Positions 36,101-46,992 of a stretch of 64,000 bases of DNA are shown here, piece by piece. The translations under genes and the position numbers were made by a program. How positions within the stretch are numbered: position 1 is the stretch's first letter; each line of letters starts with the position of its first letter. The notes below the pieces were generated by a model. The model ran no database searches, had not been told where the DNA came from, and was given only the letters and a program-made list of their open reading frames with translations. This DNA comes from Arcuatula senhousia. Its lineage: Eukaryota; Mollusca; Bivalvia; Mytilida; Mytilidae. The stretch spans positions 25,082 to 89,081 of the forward strand of contig CAXARO010000256.1 of assembly GCA_963971305.1 (NCBI GenBank), read 5' to 3'.

Positions 36101-39100
36101 TTAATGATTTGCAGGGCAAAAGCTGTTTCAAAGTTCCCTTGTTTCTTTGGATACCATGCATGTTAATGTAAGTCAAACCACTAAACAAATGCATGTTGCT
36201 GCTAGGCCTAAATAAAAAATTTCAATACAAAGTAAACTTTGACATATTCCCAAGCAATTTTCATGGTTATTTGAATAATTTACAACAAATATTTGACAAG
36301 CATTCTCAACATGTATGCATATAGAATATATGTGCATTTATATCAAAGGAAATAATATGCAAATTTTCATGGATTCTGCATGAATGATCAATTTCGAAAT
36401 TTTCAAACTTGATAACTTTTAGATTCTATACAATATAGAGATAGCTTGGAGTGGCAAATGCATATTTTAATACAAAGTATCTAAAAAATTGATAAAATTT
36501 TACTTTACTCCTACATTTGCAAGTATTAGGTTTTAAAATGTTTAACCCTTAGCGATACTCTATTTTATTCGCAAGGTTGGGCAGAGCTTAATTATCTCCG
36601 TCTTTTTGGTAGGATTTAAATGAAGAAGTCCGAAATAAATGACCCATGACCAACCCGGTCAATAAAATAGAGTAATACATTTGTATAGCCCTGAAATTGA
36701 AACTTTGCAGTTGGTAGTCAGTTTGTCTCTGTTTGTCTCTACTAGAATGAATTTAAGACACCAATTTTGAAATTTAAGTAACCAAACCCTTGTATTTGTT
36801 CATCCTTTGTTCAAAATTCTATGGTCAGCTGACAATTAACCAAGTCCAAAATTTTAGTATCAAAAAGGAAAAATTTTGTAGATTTTGGCCACCATTTGGT
36901 TGACTTAATTGAGGGCTGTTACAGCCTGTTTTAAAGCTGTTTTGTTAAGGACATGGAAAGAAGGAAGAAAAAAGAGTTTCTTAAGTTTTTGTTTAATTTG
37001 AAAAAATCTTCTGCATCAAGTTTAAGATTTGAAAAAAAAACTTGTGAACATCTGTGGTCTTAACTAAGTTGAAACAATTGTAAATTCAGTTAAAAAAAAT
37101 CATAAAAAGTACCAGCAAATAGCTAGAGAATGCATTGCATTATTTTTTATAGCAACTATCCAATTTTTTTTCTCAAAGACAGTAGACATGTACTATTTAA
37201 TGAGACAAAAAAAAATTAAACCTATTCAACACTTACCAATTAGCTGGTTGCAATTTACTTCCTTTAAAGCACATACAAATTTGTTCACAAAAATTAGAGC
37301 AAAAATCCAGAGAATCGGTAAAATCTTTAGCTGATCGCCATTCATATTTTACCAAAGTACATGTATACAAGTATCCAAAACAAACAAACAAACAAAATTG
37401 GTGACTTTAAAAACCACAAATTTGTTTTACAAAATAATCGGAAATCTAGAATTTACAATGGCTCGACCTCAAATGTCAAACTGATATCATGAAACTCCAA
37501 AAGCTTATCTCACGACACTTGATGTGGTCATGAATGTAAATATAGTAGCGAAAAAAAAAATAATTTGCATGAATGAGCAAATTTCTGAACTTATGAATCA
37601 CAAATCAATATGGCTCTATAGGGTAGGCTAGTAAAATCATTTTCACATCTATTTCCATCAATGAAATTGAATATTTTTACTTAAAAGGTATTTTGCGATC
37701 AATTTCAAGGTCTTTTGAACGAAAAAATTGACTCTCAAGCATGACATAACACAAGTCATTCATTTTAAAAAAGTCTTTTTTTATTACTTTTAGAGTACAA
37801 GTCTTAATAATTTACATTCTTGTGTTAAAATGCTTACACACAAGTAAGATAAAAAGATAAATGTCAGTAAAAGGTTTTAGGCTATACAAAATACTTTTTT
37901 TTTCAACTGATAAGATTTTGATTATGGCTATCTTTTATAGCATTTTTGTAGACCGCCTTTAAAGTTTACCATAAAACATTTAATTGTGGGGTTTTTTTTT
38001 ATATTCAAACTAACAGTTTTGTGGTTTCAAGATTATTTTTAGGATGCCTTTTTTGTGGTTTTTGTGGGTGGCTGTGCCATTGATTCTTTCTAGCAATGTG
38101 ATAAATCCAAAAATTCAAATTCCTCCCAAGTGGATACCCACGCCTCATATTGAACTCTAGATGGCAAAAATTAAGTTCAATTACTTCTCTTGAATGACAC
38201 CCAAGATCACTTTTTGAATGCATGAATCTTGGGCAAAAGAATACCAATTTCAATAGACCAATAAAAAGCTTTGCCGAGCGCAGCATGATATGACCACAAC
38301 ATGTTGAACCCTGTACGTTTTAGGCCCAATATGGATAGTCTATTGCTCTGGACACATGCAGCCCATGGTGGACTGACAAAGGTTTTTGACGCATGCTTCT
38401 CTGGACTTTGGACCCAGGGGGTAAAAATATAAATTTTCAATTTTGTATTCTACTCTTGAAAAGAATAATGTTTGGGGAAAAAATTAAAAATCGAACCAGA
38501 AATTTTTTTTAATTATGATTACAGCCCCTTAGGTAATGAGCGAAAAAAAAAGGTGGGGGTCGCAAAAATTTATTCTTAAATTTAGAATGGCTACTTGGCA
38601 AGGATGAACTTGTAAATATTTTTTTTTAATTGGACCAGAAATAAAAAAGTTACGATTTTGGCCCCTTTTGGTCCCTAATAACATAACAGTAAAAAAAGGG
38701 GACACAAAAATATATCTGCTACTTGACAAGAATAAACTTGCAAAAAAATTGTCTAAATTGGACAAGAATTAAAAAAGTTTCGATTTCAGCCCCTTTTGGC
38801 CCCTTATTACATAACAGGTGAAAAAGGGGTGGGGTCGCAACAATAAATTCTCAAATTTGGATTCGCTACTTGACAAAAATAAATTTGCAATAAAAATTTT
38901 CAAAAACAAACCAGAAATAAAAAAGTTTTGATTACGGCCCCTTTTGGCCCCTAATTACAAAACAAGTGAAAAAAGGGATGGTCGCAAAAATTAATTCTCA
39001 AATTTGGATTCGCTACCTGACAAGAATGAACTTGCGAAATTATTTTCAAAATCGGACCACAAATAACAGTTTCAATTTTGGCCCCTAATTACTTAATAGG

Positions 39101-40885
39101 GGGGAAAAGGGGGGGGGTCGCAAAAATTAATTCTTAATTTTGTATCCCCTATTTGACAAGAACAAACATGCAAAAAAAATTTTCAAAATCGGACCACAAA
39201 TAAAAAAGTTTTTATTTCCGCCCCTTTTGGTCCCTAATTACACAACAGGGAAAAAAGGGGCACGAAAATTCATCAGGTTCATTCTTTTATTGTAAGAAAC
39301 ATTCTTGACAAATTTCACAGCAATAGGCCAACTTAGACCAAAGTTATGGTGGAAGCAAATAAAATATTTGAATTTTTTGCCCCTTTTGGGCCCCTAATTT
39401 CGAAACAAAAAAAGAGGGACCCCCAAAATCAATCCCATTCATCCTTGTATGGTAAGGAACATCACTGTCAAATTTCATAGCAATTGGATAACAAGAACTA
39501 AAGTTATTGTGGAAACAAACAAAAAAGTAGTATTTTTGGCCCTTTTTTGGCCCCTTTTTCAAAACTAAAAATGGGGGGACCCCCAAAATCAATCCCAATC
39601 ATCCTTATATGGTAAGGAACATCATTGTCATGTTTCATAGCAATCGGATAACTGGAACTAAAGTTATTGTGGAAACACTAAAAAGTAACAGACACCGACA
39701 ACGACGAAGACGACAGCATCATATCACAATACGTCCGCAAATTTTTTGCGGTTGTATAAAAAGGATTCCTTTGTGTAATTGGGTACATATTCAATTAATA
39801 TGACCTGATTTTTATTGAATCTGTATTGATCACCTAAATTGACAATTTCTTCATTTTTCCTTAATTCTTAAAAAAATCGCATTTTGCATCTTCATTTGTA
39901 CATTTTCTGGACCGCCAAGGTATTATGCAGAATTGTCTTTGCACTTTTCAAAAATGTTTTTTTGTTTGGAAATAAATACTTTCATACTTCTACCAAAGTT
40001 GTTGGAAATATGGAATTTTCAGGCCCAAGTTTCATAAAACATCTCAAATTTGACCAATATGAAATTGCAAGAAATCTCAGTTGAGGAAGGATTTGAGGAA
40101 ATCTCAAATTTGAGATGTTTTATGAAACTGGGGCCTGACCAAAGCTTGGCATGGCAGAGTTAATATTTGCAAAGCATTTCCTTTTGCTATCTTGTGTTTT
40201 ATAGCCTATATTTTCTGCATAGTATATAAAGTTGAAATCAAAAATGCTATTTTTGACAAATGAATTAACTTTTGAAATGGAGCATTTTTGTGCTTTGTAC
40301 AAGATTGTCAATAGGGGGAGGTAATGCCCCCCCCAAAAAAACTTGTTTACTGCACCACATTTAATATGTGGCTGTCCTAAGCCAGGAATCCTTGTCAAAA
40401 CTTTTGTTTGTCCCTGTCATCTTTTTGTTCATTGTTCTATGTCCAGAAATGGGCCTTTCATTGATAATTTAGGGATTGCTATTGAATCATGTGTATTGTA
40501 TTTTTAATCTTGGGCCAATGCAAGACAGCGAGCAGTGACCTCTGGTCATGTTGAAGACTGCTGGCTGTTTTTCATTGTGATTTTTTAAATTGCCATTTCT
40601 TTATGTTGGTTGTGTTGCCTTATACACTTATTCCACATCTCTTTATCGTCGATTGCTCTGATGAGATATGTGGACAGATGGACAGACAGACAGAGTGATT
40701 TCTGTACAAACCCCCCCCCCCCCCCCAAAAAAAAAAACTTTGGGTTTGATGAATTTTCATGTAATATTTTTAAGTTGTGAAATAACCAAAACGATATTGA
40801 ATACCAAGAATCATTTAGAATACTTACCTGTTTGTATTAATAGGTAGAATCCAATGATAAGAATTAGAGGAAACTTTTTGTTCAT
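26992..40885 (-). CDS. Transmembrane EGF-receptor ligand (Spitz/TGF-alpha/neuregulin-like), gene span
   Basis: Seven coding exons per transcript, joined by GT/AG introns with consistent phases (1, 2, 1, 2, 0, 0), give a 235-residue precursor from the distal first exon or 252 from the proximal one. Order: signal peptide; short Pro/Thr/Ser stalk with NTT and NET glycosylation sites; one EGF domain; an acidic juxtamembrane segment; one transmembrane helix; a basic stop-transfer segment; and a cytosolic tail ending in TFV. EGF cysteine spacing is C-x9-C-x5-C-x11-C-x-C-x8-C with CLNGGKC and YIGDRC, the pattern of EGFR/ErbB ligands. Small size, a single EGF domain next to the membrane and type I topology fit a growth factor that is cut from the cell surface to signal through EGFR. 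I cannot say whether it is closer to Spitz, TGF-alpha or neuregulin; no Ig domain is seen. Confidence 0.85.
27418..27489 (-). CDS. EGF-ligand, cytosolic exon (24 codons)
   Basis: Acceptor ACCATTTCAG, donor GTAAGTA, phase 0 on both sides, so skipping it would keep the frame. Encodes PSRPLACNRDSYVETIPL and six more residues; SYVETIPL holds a tyrosine in an acidic/hydrophobic setting. Confidence 0.78.
27996..28089 (-). CDS. EGF-ligand, basic juxtamembrane cytosolic exon
   Basis: Acceptor TTTTGTAG, donor GTTAGT. Encodes a very basic start (RYKRRKENERAKKEE), the expected stop-transfer signal just inside the membrane, then a polar NNGDLNNGNYK end. Phase 2 in, phase 0 out. Confidence 0.82.
28703..28808 (-). 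CDS. EGF-ligand, transmembrane exon
   Basis: Acceptor GTTTTCCAG, donor GTAACA. After an acidic EDDQDKVTK it encodes AGLAAGLTALILFLTVLI and more, a roughly 24-residue hydrophobic helix ending IWHK. The luminal half is rich in Gly/Ala. Phase 1 in, phase 2 out. Confidence 0.85.
29287..29517. mobile_element. MITE L (231 bp) in an intron
   Basis: Perfect 11 bp terminal inverted repeats GGCCGGATTTC / GAAATCCGGCC. A diverged relative of its right half appears at about 28470-28515 (TTTTTCACTCCATAAAATCTG). No coding content. Confidence 0.7.
30030..31205 (-). mobile_element. Family A tandem-cored element A5
   Basis: Same layout as A4: AGGCTCCCAGGAGCCT end, five to six core units, CCATTTTTTCGACG variant, a GAC microsatellite and the hairpin AGCTCACATGGCC-TTT-GGCCAGGTGAGCT. 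It lies in the ligand gene's intron in the sense direction. The 83-codon frame at 30985-31236 is spurious. Confidence 0.85.
31206..31411 (+). repeat. Dispersed repeat J, copy 2
   Basis: Aligns with 6275-6476. It begins directly after A5 and ends where A6 begins without its 3' hairpin end, so J or a rearrangement marks the truncation point of A6. Confidence 0.7.
31412..32080 (-). mobile_element. Family A element A6, truncated at one end
   Basis: Lacks the GGCTCC/GGAGCC hairpin end. It keeps about two and a half core units, a GAC microsatellite and the opposite hairpin (AGCTCACATGGTCCAGGTGAGCT). The frame at 31819-32061 is spurious. Confidence 0.8.
32832..32893 (-). CDS. EGF-ligand, exon with second half of EGF domain
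   Basis: Acceptor TTATATTTACAG. Encodes CPQKYIGDRCQMIDPTIIFG, which holds EGF cysteines 5 and 6 and the short stalk to the membrane. Two donors, GTAAGT (exon end 32832) and GTAGTA (32835), keep the same phase; the first is stronger and gives Gly-Ile at the junction instead of Val. Phase 2 in, phase 1 out. Confidence 0.85.
32947..34253. mobile_element. Non-autonomous TIR transposon (1307 bp) with 8 bp target duplications
   Basis: Both ends begin GGTKTGTTCCCCGAACGCC, with inverted-repeat similarity running about 70 bp inward (CTACTGGA, CTAATTA, GGGATTAAGGGG). Flanks are the identical 8-mers TCCATTAC at 32939-32946 and 34254-34261. An 8 bp duplication fits hAT, Merlin or P types; the GG terminus slightly favours Merlin-like. 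No transposase frame. It sits in the intron between the two EGF-domain exons. Confidence 0.85.
33738..33860. repeat. Near-perfect foldback inside the TIR transposon
   Basis: Arms of about 57 bp (33738-33794 and 33802-33860) with a 7 nt loop. They contain GACCTATATATCAGATATAC and its complement. Each arm also holds its own small palindrome around ATATCAGATAT / ATATCTGATAT. Highly cruciform-prone. Confidence 0.8.
35028..35609. mobile_element. MITE M1 (about 580 bp)
   Basis: Terminal inverted repeats AAAGGACAAGGTATGATAAG (left) and AAAGGACAAGATAGGATAAG (right, inverted), followed on each side by TTTTGGCCCC. Related by termini and length to M2 at 53.6 kb. No coding content. Confidence 0.7.
35674..35860 (-). 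CDS. EGF-ligand, exon with stalk and first half of EGF domain
   Basis: Acceptor TTGATATTTACAG, donor GTAAGT. Encodes 61 whole codons: GCGRAPSQPNPV, a Pro/Thr-rich linker with NTT, then EGF cysteines 1 to 4 (C-TENETLETR-C, LNGGK-C, FATYVEYRTIQ-C). Phase 1 in, phase 2 out; the phase-1 entry fits both first exons and makes a split Glu. Confidence 0.87.
36556..36674. mobile_element. Short MITE (119 bp)
   Basis: Inverted ends TACTCTATTTTATT / AATAAAATAGAGTA with a further GGTTGG / CCAACC pair inside. It lies in the ligand gene's intron. Confidence 0.55.
37237..37345 (-). CDS. EGF-ligand, proximal alternative first exon (signal peptide)
   Basis: The ATG at 37343-37345 opens MNGDQLKILPILWIFALIFV and 16 more codons, with a probable signal-peptide cut after FVCA and a short mature start (LKEVNCNQLI). 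Donor GTAAGT in phase 1 splices to the stalk exon. I see no good acceptor upstream of the ATG, so it is probably a true first exon with its own promoter. It adds two cysteines (C25 in the signal peptide, C32 in the mature part), so the two forms would differ at the N-terminus. Confidence 0.7.
38500..39760 (-). mobile_element. Family D tandem-cored element
   Basis: Seven or so diverged units of about 130-150 bp. They share GGCCCCTTTTGGCCCCTAAT, TCGCAAAAATTAATTC and CTACTTGACAAGAAT. The array then has AGTAACAGACACCGACAACGAC, a GAC microsatellite and the hairpin CCGCAAATTTTTTGCGG (39735-39751). Same general plan as family A. Frames at 39344-39598 and nearby are repeat artefacts. Confidence 0.75.
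40019..40138. mobile_element. MITE N (120 bp)
   Basis: Arms of about 35 bp with one or two mismatches: TCAGGCCCAAGTTTCATAAA on the left and its complement (with CCC-CAG) on the right, then ACATCTCAAATTTGA. Almost the whole element folds on itself. Confidence 0.8.
40505..40655 (+). repeat. Dispersed repeat O, copy 1
   Basis: Shares GACTGCTGGCTGTT...CATTGTG, AATTGCC and TACACTTATTCCACATCT with 50565-50690. Unclassified and non-coding. Confidence 0.5.
40828..40885 (-). CDS. EGF-ligand, distal first coding exon (signal peptide)
   Basis: The ATG at 40883-40885 opens MNKKFPLILIIGFYLLIQT, a compact signal peptide (two Lys, then a hydrophobic core), with donor GTAAGTA in phase 1. The exon probably extends to 40925, where TTTTTATTTCCAG gives an acceptor in the 5' UTR, so at least one untranslated exon should lie further upstream on the - strand. 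Confidence 0.75.
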
Positions 40886-41069
40886 TCTTCAACTAACTCA
40901 TGTGTCTTGGTAGAGTGTTAACCTACTGGAAATAAAAATTAAGAGTAGTTATTACATGTACATTTAAAAACGTTTTAAGCTAGATTCATAATTGTTATTA
41001 TGAATAGCATGAACTTTTATAAAAATCTTTATAAACTAATTATGGAACAATAAAATTTATTATTTAGGT

Positions 41070-41245
41070 AACATCAAAATTACCAAACTGGGAAGATCAG
41101 TCTCAATGTCTTAGAGAATAAAGAAAATTCAAGAAGACAAACCAGAGAATTGAAGATCACCATGGTCCTGAATTGGTACAGGTATTTTAAACCAAATATT
41201 GGGTTAAACCAGGTTTTATGGTGTAAAGCCTCTCTTAGTTGTTAA
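41070..41245 (+). repeat. Dispersed repeat G, copy 3
   Basis: Shares ATGGTCCTGAATTGGTACAG and TTGGGTTAAACCAGGTTTTA with the other copies. The right half of the terminal stem is lost. Confidence 0.65.
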
Positions 41246-41539
41246 TAAGCAACAAATTTGTGCTGGTAACCCTAATAAATATGTGTATAAAGTTTCACAA
41301 TGATAGCATATCATATGGTTTAAAATAAAATTTGTTATGAAGAAATTATATCGTTTTGTGCTTTAAAAACGATCTGAAAAAATAGTCAACACTTCTCTCA
41401 CAAAACGATATTTGTGCTTTAACTATAGTTCTGCTTAGCCCCAAATAAAATAACTCAAAACAAATGAACAACAGAAAAGATAGTGTCAAAAGATAATAAG
41501 TCCTCTATAACAAGTATCCAAAATTAAGAAAATTCAGTC

Positions 41540-42515
41540 AAGGAACTGTCTATTTGTTCTATGTCCTTGACCTCTTGTTTAAACACTATATGTACAATAA
41601 AATGACACAAAGCAAGCAAACTCAAATATAAGGTCAAAAGTTTTTCGAGCAAAATATTGATGTAATGTAACAAGTAACAGTCAGAAACTCTTTTCTGTTG
41701 CTGGCTTCATGATTGAATATTTTGTACTGAAATGCTCCAATATAAAATGACTCAATCAAAATAAAAAAGTAAGGGTCAAAAATTTCTCCTGGCAAATCTT
41801 TAAGAAAATCAGTCAAGGCAATTTTCATGTCCTTGACTTCTTATAAGGACATACTGCACTATCATGCCCTAATAAAATGACTCAAAACTAGCAAAAACCA
41901 ATATATGAGGATCATAATTTTCTATAGGCAAAATTAAGGCAACCACAATTGGTACTCAAGATCTTCTTTGATGTCTTTGACTATTTGTTAGAATATATTG
42001 TACTAAAACGCTTTACAAAATGACTCAAAGCTACAGCTAGCTTAAACCAATAAAAGGGTCAAAAGTTTTTCTAAGCAAAATGGGCAAAAGACTACTGGCA
42101 TATATAATTTTCAATTCAGGTTTTTTTCTGCCCTTGACTTCTAGTTAAAACATATTATTGTACTGAAACGCCCCGAAAAAAATGACTCAAAGTTTGGCAA
42201 ACACATAAATAGGGTCAAAAGTTCCTCTAAGCATATGAGGAAAATTACCATCAGAGTTAAGAACCAGAAAATTGACCTAGCTTCTTCTAAGAACATCTTG
42301 TACTGAAATGCCCCAAAATAATGACTCAAAGTTTATCAAACATATAAAGAAGGGTAAAAAATCAAGAGTCAAGAAGACAAATTACCATCAGACCTAGGAA
42401 CTTTTTTTTTCGTCCTTGACTTAGCTTTTTCTTAGAGCATATTGTACTAGAATGCCCTAATAAAATTAAATGACTCAAAGCTAGCTATCAGCAAAGTAAG
42501 CAATCAATCCTAGTG
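41540..42515 (-). repeat. Degenerate tandem array, period about 150 bp
   Basis: Six or so units marked by TTGTACTGAAATGCCCC, AAAATGACTCAAAGCTAGC, AAGGGTCAAAAGTTTTTC and CCTTGACTTCTTNTTA. Unit positions are near 41570, 41720, 41850, 41990, 42150, 42300 and 42440. Minor - strand frames inside it are not genes. Confidence 0.65.
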
Positions 42516-45400
42516 GTCTATCCTTCAATTTTTCCGTCATTAATCAATCCTATAGAATCATGTAGAATCACTGACTACAGCAAAAAAAAATCTGATAATC
42601 CAAAGAGCTCTCAGAGATGCTATCTGATAAAGAGAAAATGTACTGTGTAAACTTTCTGAGAAATCAGCAAGACTTGATGACAATGTAAAGAAAATCCCAT
42701 TATATGCGGCCATTTAAGTTCTGTTTCTAAAAGTGGATACCGGTATACTTTAAAAGTGCATCTAACTTGAAGATAGACGAGGAGGAATTTTATGAAAGTG
42801 TGGAAATTGCCATTCTTCTACTTATGTTCTATGCAGTATGCATAAAGTTAAACTCATATCAGGAACATATAAAAGCCTTTTATACCTTCTTGCTCATGAG
42901 GTCCACTGGTACAAGTTTTTGTTAAGATTTTTTTCTCAGCACATACAAAAATTTGAAATGCAAACCACAAATTGTACGCCTTAAGCTGAAGCAAAATTTA
43001 GACCTGTGAAAGAACCATACATAAGAATGGTTTGGAATTTAGCAGGTTGGCTTGGTATGATAAACCTGATGTCCTTAGGGATGTTTACATATTCAGACTT
43101 TTACTTCACCTTTGGACCCCAAGGCATTCCTCCTTAAATAAAGTGTGGGATAAAAAAAAGCTGACAAAAATGTAGGGTACCGATACATGGACTATTAATG
43201 ATAGCAAGCCTTAAAATGATAGCAAACCTTTTAATTATTCATCGGTATTTGATTTTACAATCTTACTTTACCACCCCCATATACTATCAATCCAACTTTA
43301 ATGCCTAAAATCATGTTCATCTATCGCTTTCATTCTCAACTGACATGCAATGGAACTCAAACACATTCCATAAATTATAGATCCTCACAAGGTGAATGAT
43401 TTACCGTGATTCCCACCCACGTAAAAAAAAATGTATGAATGAAGAGCTATTCTTCTATGCCTATGGGAAAGCAGATATTGATAAAAGCTTTTAGGCCAAT
43501 ATATAAAATATCCTTGATTCTCACCCCCTCCCATCCAATTTTTTCAGCCACCTGAAAAGGTTTTTTTTCATTTTTTGGCAAATTGTGTTAAATTTTGTCA
43601 ATTTCCTTTAAAATGACAGTACATTTCATCAAAATTGATAAAAAACGAAATTTGCCATCCCATCATATTTTCAAGACATTAATTTGGATGAGAATCTAGG
43701 AATTATTTTGTTATGCCCTTACTAGGCAGTTCCAAGTACATGTATAAGGTTGACAATCCTTCTTTTAAAAATTCCTTATTAATTGTCAAATCATCATAAA
43801 TTTTATGAATGAAATTGTAAAAAATTTGGTCAATTTCTTATGATTAAAAATCTTGTCTCTGTAGATCTAACCACCTACATAAAATCAATGCTAGGAACAC
43901 ATTAATTTCCGCTTAAAATAATCATTTTTTATAAACATGAGAATTTAATACTATAAAACTTCCATAGGTATTGCAGGAATGTAATCAATGTAAAAGGTTT
44001 TGAGAAAAAAGTTTATCCACCCACTACAGCTATCATGATATTTACTGAAGGTTTAGTCTAACAGATAAGTGGATTTTTTTCTTAATTGATTGATGTTTGT
44101 TGTAATAAATTGACAACGTCCTGTCATAAAACTGACATAGAGGTGTGTTTTATAAAGGTAACGAAATTCAGTTAGATTTGTCTCCCTTACATCACTATTG
44201 CAGCATATACTTTGCAGAACAAATTGCACAATAGGACATGAAGTAAATCTTGAGCATAAAAAACAAAGGCGGATTTCAGTACCGGCGTGGCGAGCGCGCG
44301 CCCTGCTGTTTGACAGGAAAATTTGTTATATGAAACAAGAGGTCCCAGACTATCTTTTTTTTTTATTAGGCACCCTCCTTGATCTGGCACAGAAAAATGT
44401 AAAAGTATGAGATTTATACATGTATATTGAGTTTGAACTGATAAAATTATTTATATCTGTATATGAATAGGAATTTTGTTCTCCTACCATAACAACTAAC
44501 CTAACATTTCTGTTTTTAGTTCTGTGTTAATTGCTGTATGTTGAATATTTTTTGTTCTTATGTTAAAAGAAGTTATTTTGCTCTATTTAAGATTCAAGGT
44601 ATGTCATCCCTCCCAAAATTAAATCATTAAACAATCGATATCTGCAATTTCGGGTCAATGTGGTGAGCGGTTGCTGAGAAAACTGTTACAAAAGTCATGA
44701 CATTATAATGGTGCTGGATGAAAGGACACAGACAGGGGTAAACCAGTAAACCAGCCCTTTATCTGCTTCAACATCGGGGTATAATAACATGCATTATAGT
44801 CTTTATATGGAGTAATTTTCAAACAGACCAAAAGTAGCTACTGTGGTTTGCACTGATATCTTCCTGCTAATTTCAAATGCATGATTTTTATTTAAAATTT
44901 AATGAACAGATCTGTAGAATTTGAACCTAACAGCTGAAAATTTTTATTTTTAATCGAGGAATTATTTATTTAAAGACGACATTTCTTATCGTATAAACTT
45001 TGACCTATAATAGTTAAGCAATACTTTATACTCTTATCTGACTAAAACAAACATATAAATTTAGACCAAAAAAGTTTGTGTTTCTGGTTTCATGCTTGAA
45101 AAAATAGGGTAGGCATATAGGCATGTAGGCATTTTTTTTTAATTCTTTTTAATTTTCTTTACCTTGAGTAAATGGGGGGGAAGATACATTTTTGCATCAA
45201 GTTTAAAAGTGCTTAAGCAAAAAAGGCAATAAAAAGGCTAGGGTCGACATAAAAAACTAGGGTATGCAAAGAAACCAGTAACACCACTTATGTTTTTATT
45301 TGATAAAAACAAAACCATCATATTATGTACTTCAAATTCCATTTTCAATTATTTAATAATGTATCAGTTAAGAAAAGCATTAAAATTCTTCTAACCTTAC
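42516..45400. other. Non-coding stretch
   Basis: No supported gene or clear repeat. A TTGCTGAGAAAACTGTTAC piece near 44670 resembles part of MITE L. The overlapping frames at 44187-44410 are opposite-strand shadows with no family match. Confidence 0.4.
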
Positions 45401-45540
45401 CTTAACAAGAAGCTCCAATAAAACCATTAGTTTTGCATATTAATTAGTATAAGAACAGAATAGCAGTAGGTTTATAAATTCAATTATTTTCTCTTGATAC
45501 TATAATTCTGATCGTAGTACTACGATCATTGCGCTTCACC
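45401..45540 (-). promoter_or_regulatory. Possible upstream first exon and promoter region
   Basis: A donor GTTAAG|GTAAGG lies at 45401/45400, with a perfect 20 bp palindrome (45509-45528, TGATCGTAGTACTACGATCA) about 110 bp upstream on the - strand. It could be an untranslated first exon feeding the acceptor at 40926. Evidence is limited to splice consensus and position. Confidence 0.25.
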
Positions 45541-46062
45541 AACCAGTATTATACTTGCTATTAATAATTTACGGTAAAAATGTAAATACAGCGAGTTAGC
45601 GACACTATTTATTTATGTTCACTTTTATTTATTATCGGTGAAAAATCAATTATTTAATATTTTTCAATTGTCTGCGTTGTTCTGTTTTGTGAGAACTAAA
45701 ATAAAAGAGACAACTAAAATAATATGAAGTTATAGTCTAACAGTGAATATGACATCAATTTTTAACTATTAGACGGCAAAACCATATGTTATTTGTGGTA
45801 TTTTTGGAAAATTTTGTGATCCTTTTTGTATTAAAGAATTTTTGTAATTCTATAATTTCAAAAGCTTTGTCCTAGATAAAAACTATTAGTTTGTGAAATA
45901 TTAATTGTTATTTAACCAACTAATAGAGAAGTCAGGACAAAAATTGCAAAGTACGTGAAGAATGGGGTCAAAAATTAGGTTATATAGATTACTTGGTAAA
46001 GTGCTGAAGTTATGACTTATAAAAGACAAAGATAATTAAAGTTTGTTTTTGCCTACAAAAAC

Positions 46063-46992
46063 GATGTCTCCCCCAGTTTCCCCAAAAAGTTCCAAGTTCA
46101 AAAGGCCCTTACTCCCCAAAAAATTTGATGATCAAATTTTAATGGTAATATGCACAACTACATATGGTGTCCTTTCTATATACCAAGTTTCATTGAATTC
46201 GGTTCTGTAGTTTCAGAGCAGTTGCACTGACAAGATGATAAATGAGGATTTTCAGCAAATTTCTAAGTTCAAAGGGCCATAACTCCCACAAAAATTTGAG
46301 GATCAAAATTTCCTGGTAATATGCACAACTACATATGATGTCCTTCCAATATACCAAGTTTCGTTTAATTCAGTTCAGTAGTTTCAGAGGAGTTGCGCTG
46401 ACAAGACGATTAATGAGGATTTTCAGCAAATTTCTAAGTTCAAAGGGCCATAACTTCCACAAAAATTTGAGGATCAAAATTTCCTGGTAATATGTACAAC
46501 TACATATGATGTCCTTCCTATATACCAAGTTTCGTTGAATTCGGTTCAGTAGTTTCAGAGGAGTTGCGCTGACAAGATGATAAATGAGGATTTTCAGCAA
46601 ACTTCTAAGTTCAAAGGGCCATAACTTCCACAACAATTTGAGGATCAAAATTTCCTGGTAATATGCACAACTACATATGGTGTCCTTCCTATATACCAAG
46701 TTTCGTTGAATTTGGTTCAGTAGTTTCAGAGGAGTTGCGCTGACAAGATGAAAAATGATAATTTTCAGCAAATTTTTAAGTTCAAAGAGCCATAACTCCC
46801 ACAAAAATTTGAGAATCAAAATTTCCTGGTAATATGCACAACTATATATGATGTCCTTCCTATATACCAAGTTTCGTTGAATTCGGTTCAGTAGTTTCAG
46901 AGGAGTTGCGCTGACAAACTTTGTGACGGACAGACGGACGGACGGACACGACAAAAACAATATGTCTCCCCACAAAAGTGGGGGGAGACATA
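46063..46992 (-). mobile_element. Family B tandem-cored element
   Basis: Five units with an exact 171 bp period (AGTTGCGCTGACAAGA-type motif at 46221, 46392, 46563, 46734 and 46905). Next are a GACGGACGGACGG microsatellite and a hairpin ATGTCTCCCCAC-AAAA-GTGGGGGGAGACAT (46953-46991); the other end also carries GTCTCCCCCA. The 244-codon - strand frame over it is an artefact of a stop-free unit divisible by three. Confidence 0.85.

Noticed and set aside
44187..44410. Overlapping frames on both strands near a GC-richer patch
   Set aside because: No recognised product; they shadow one another.
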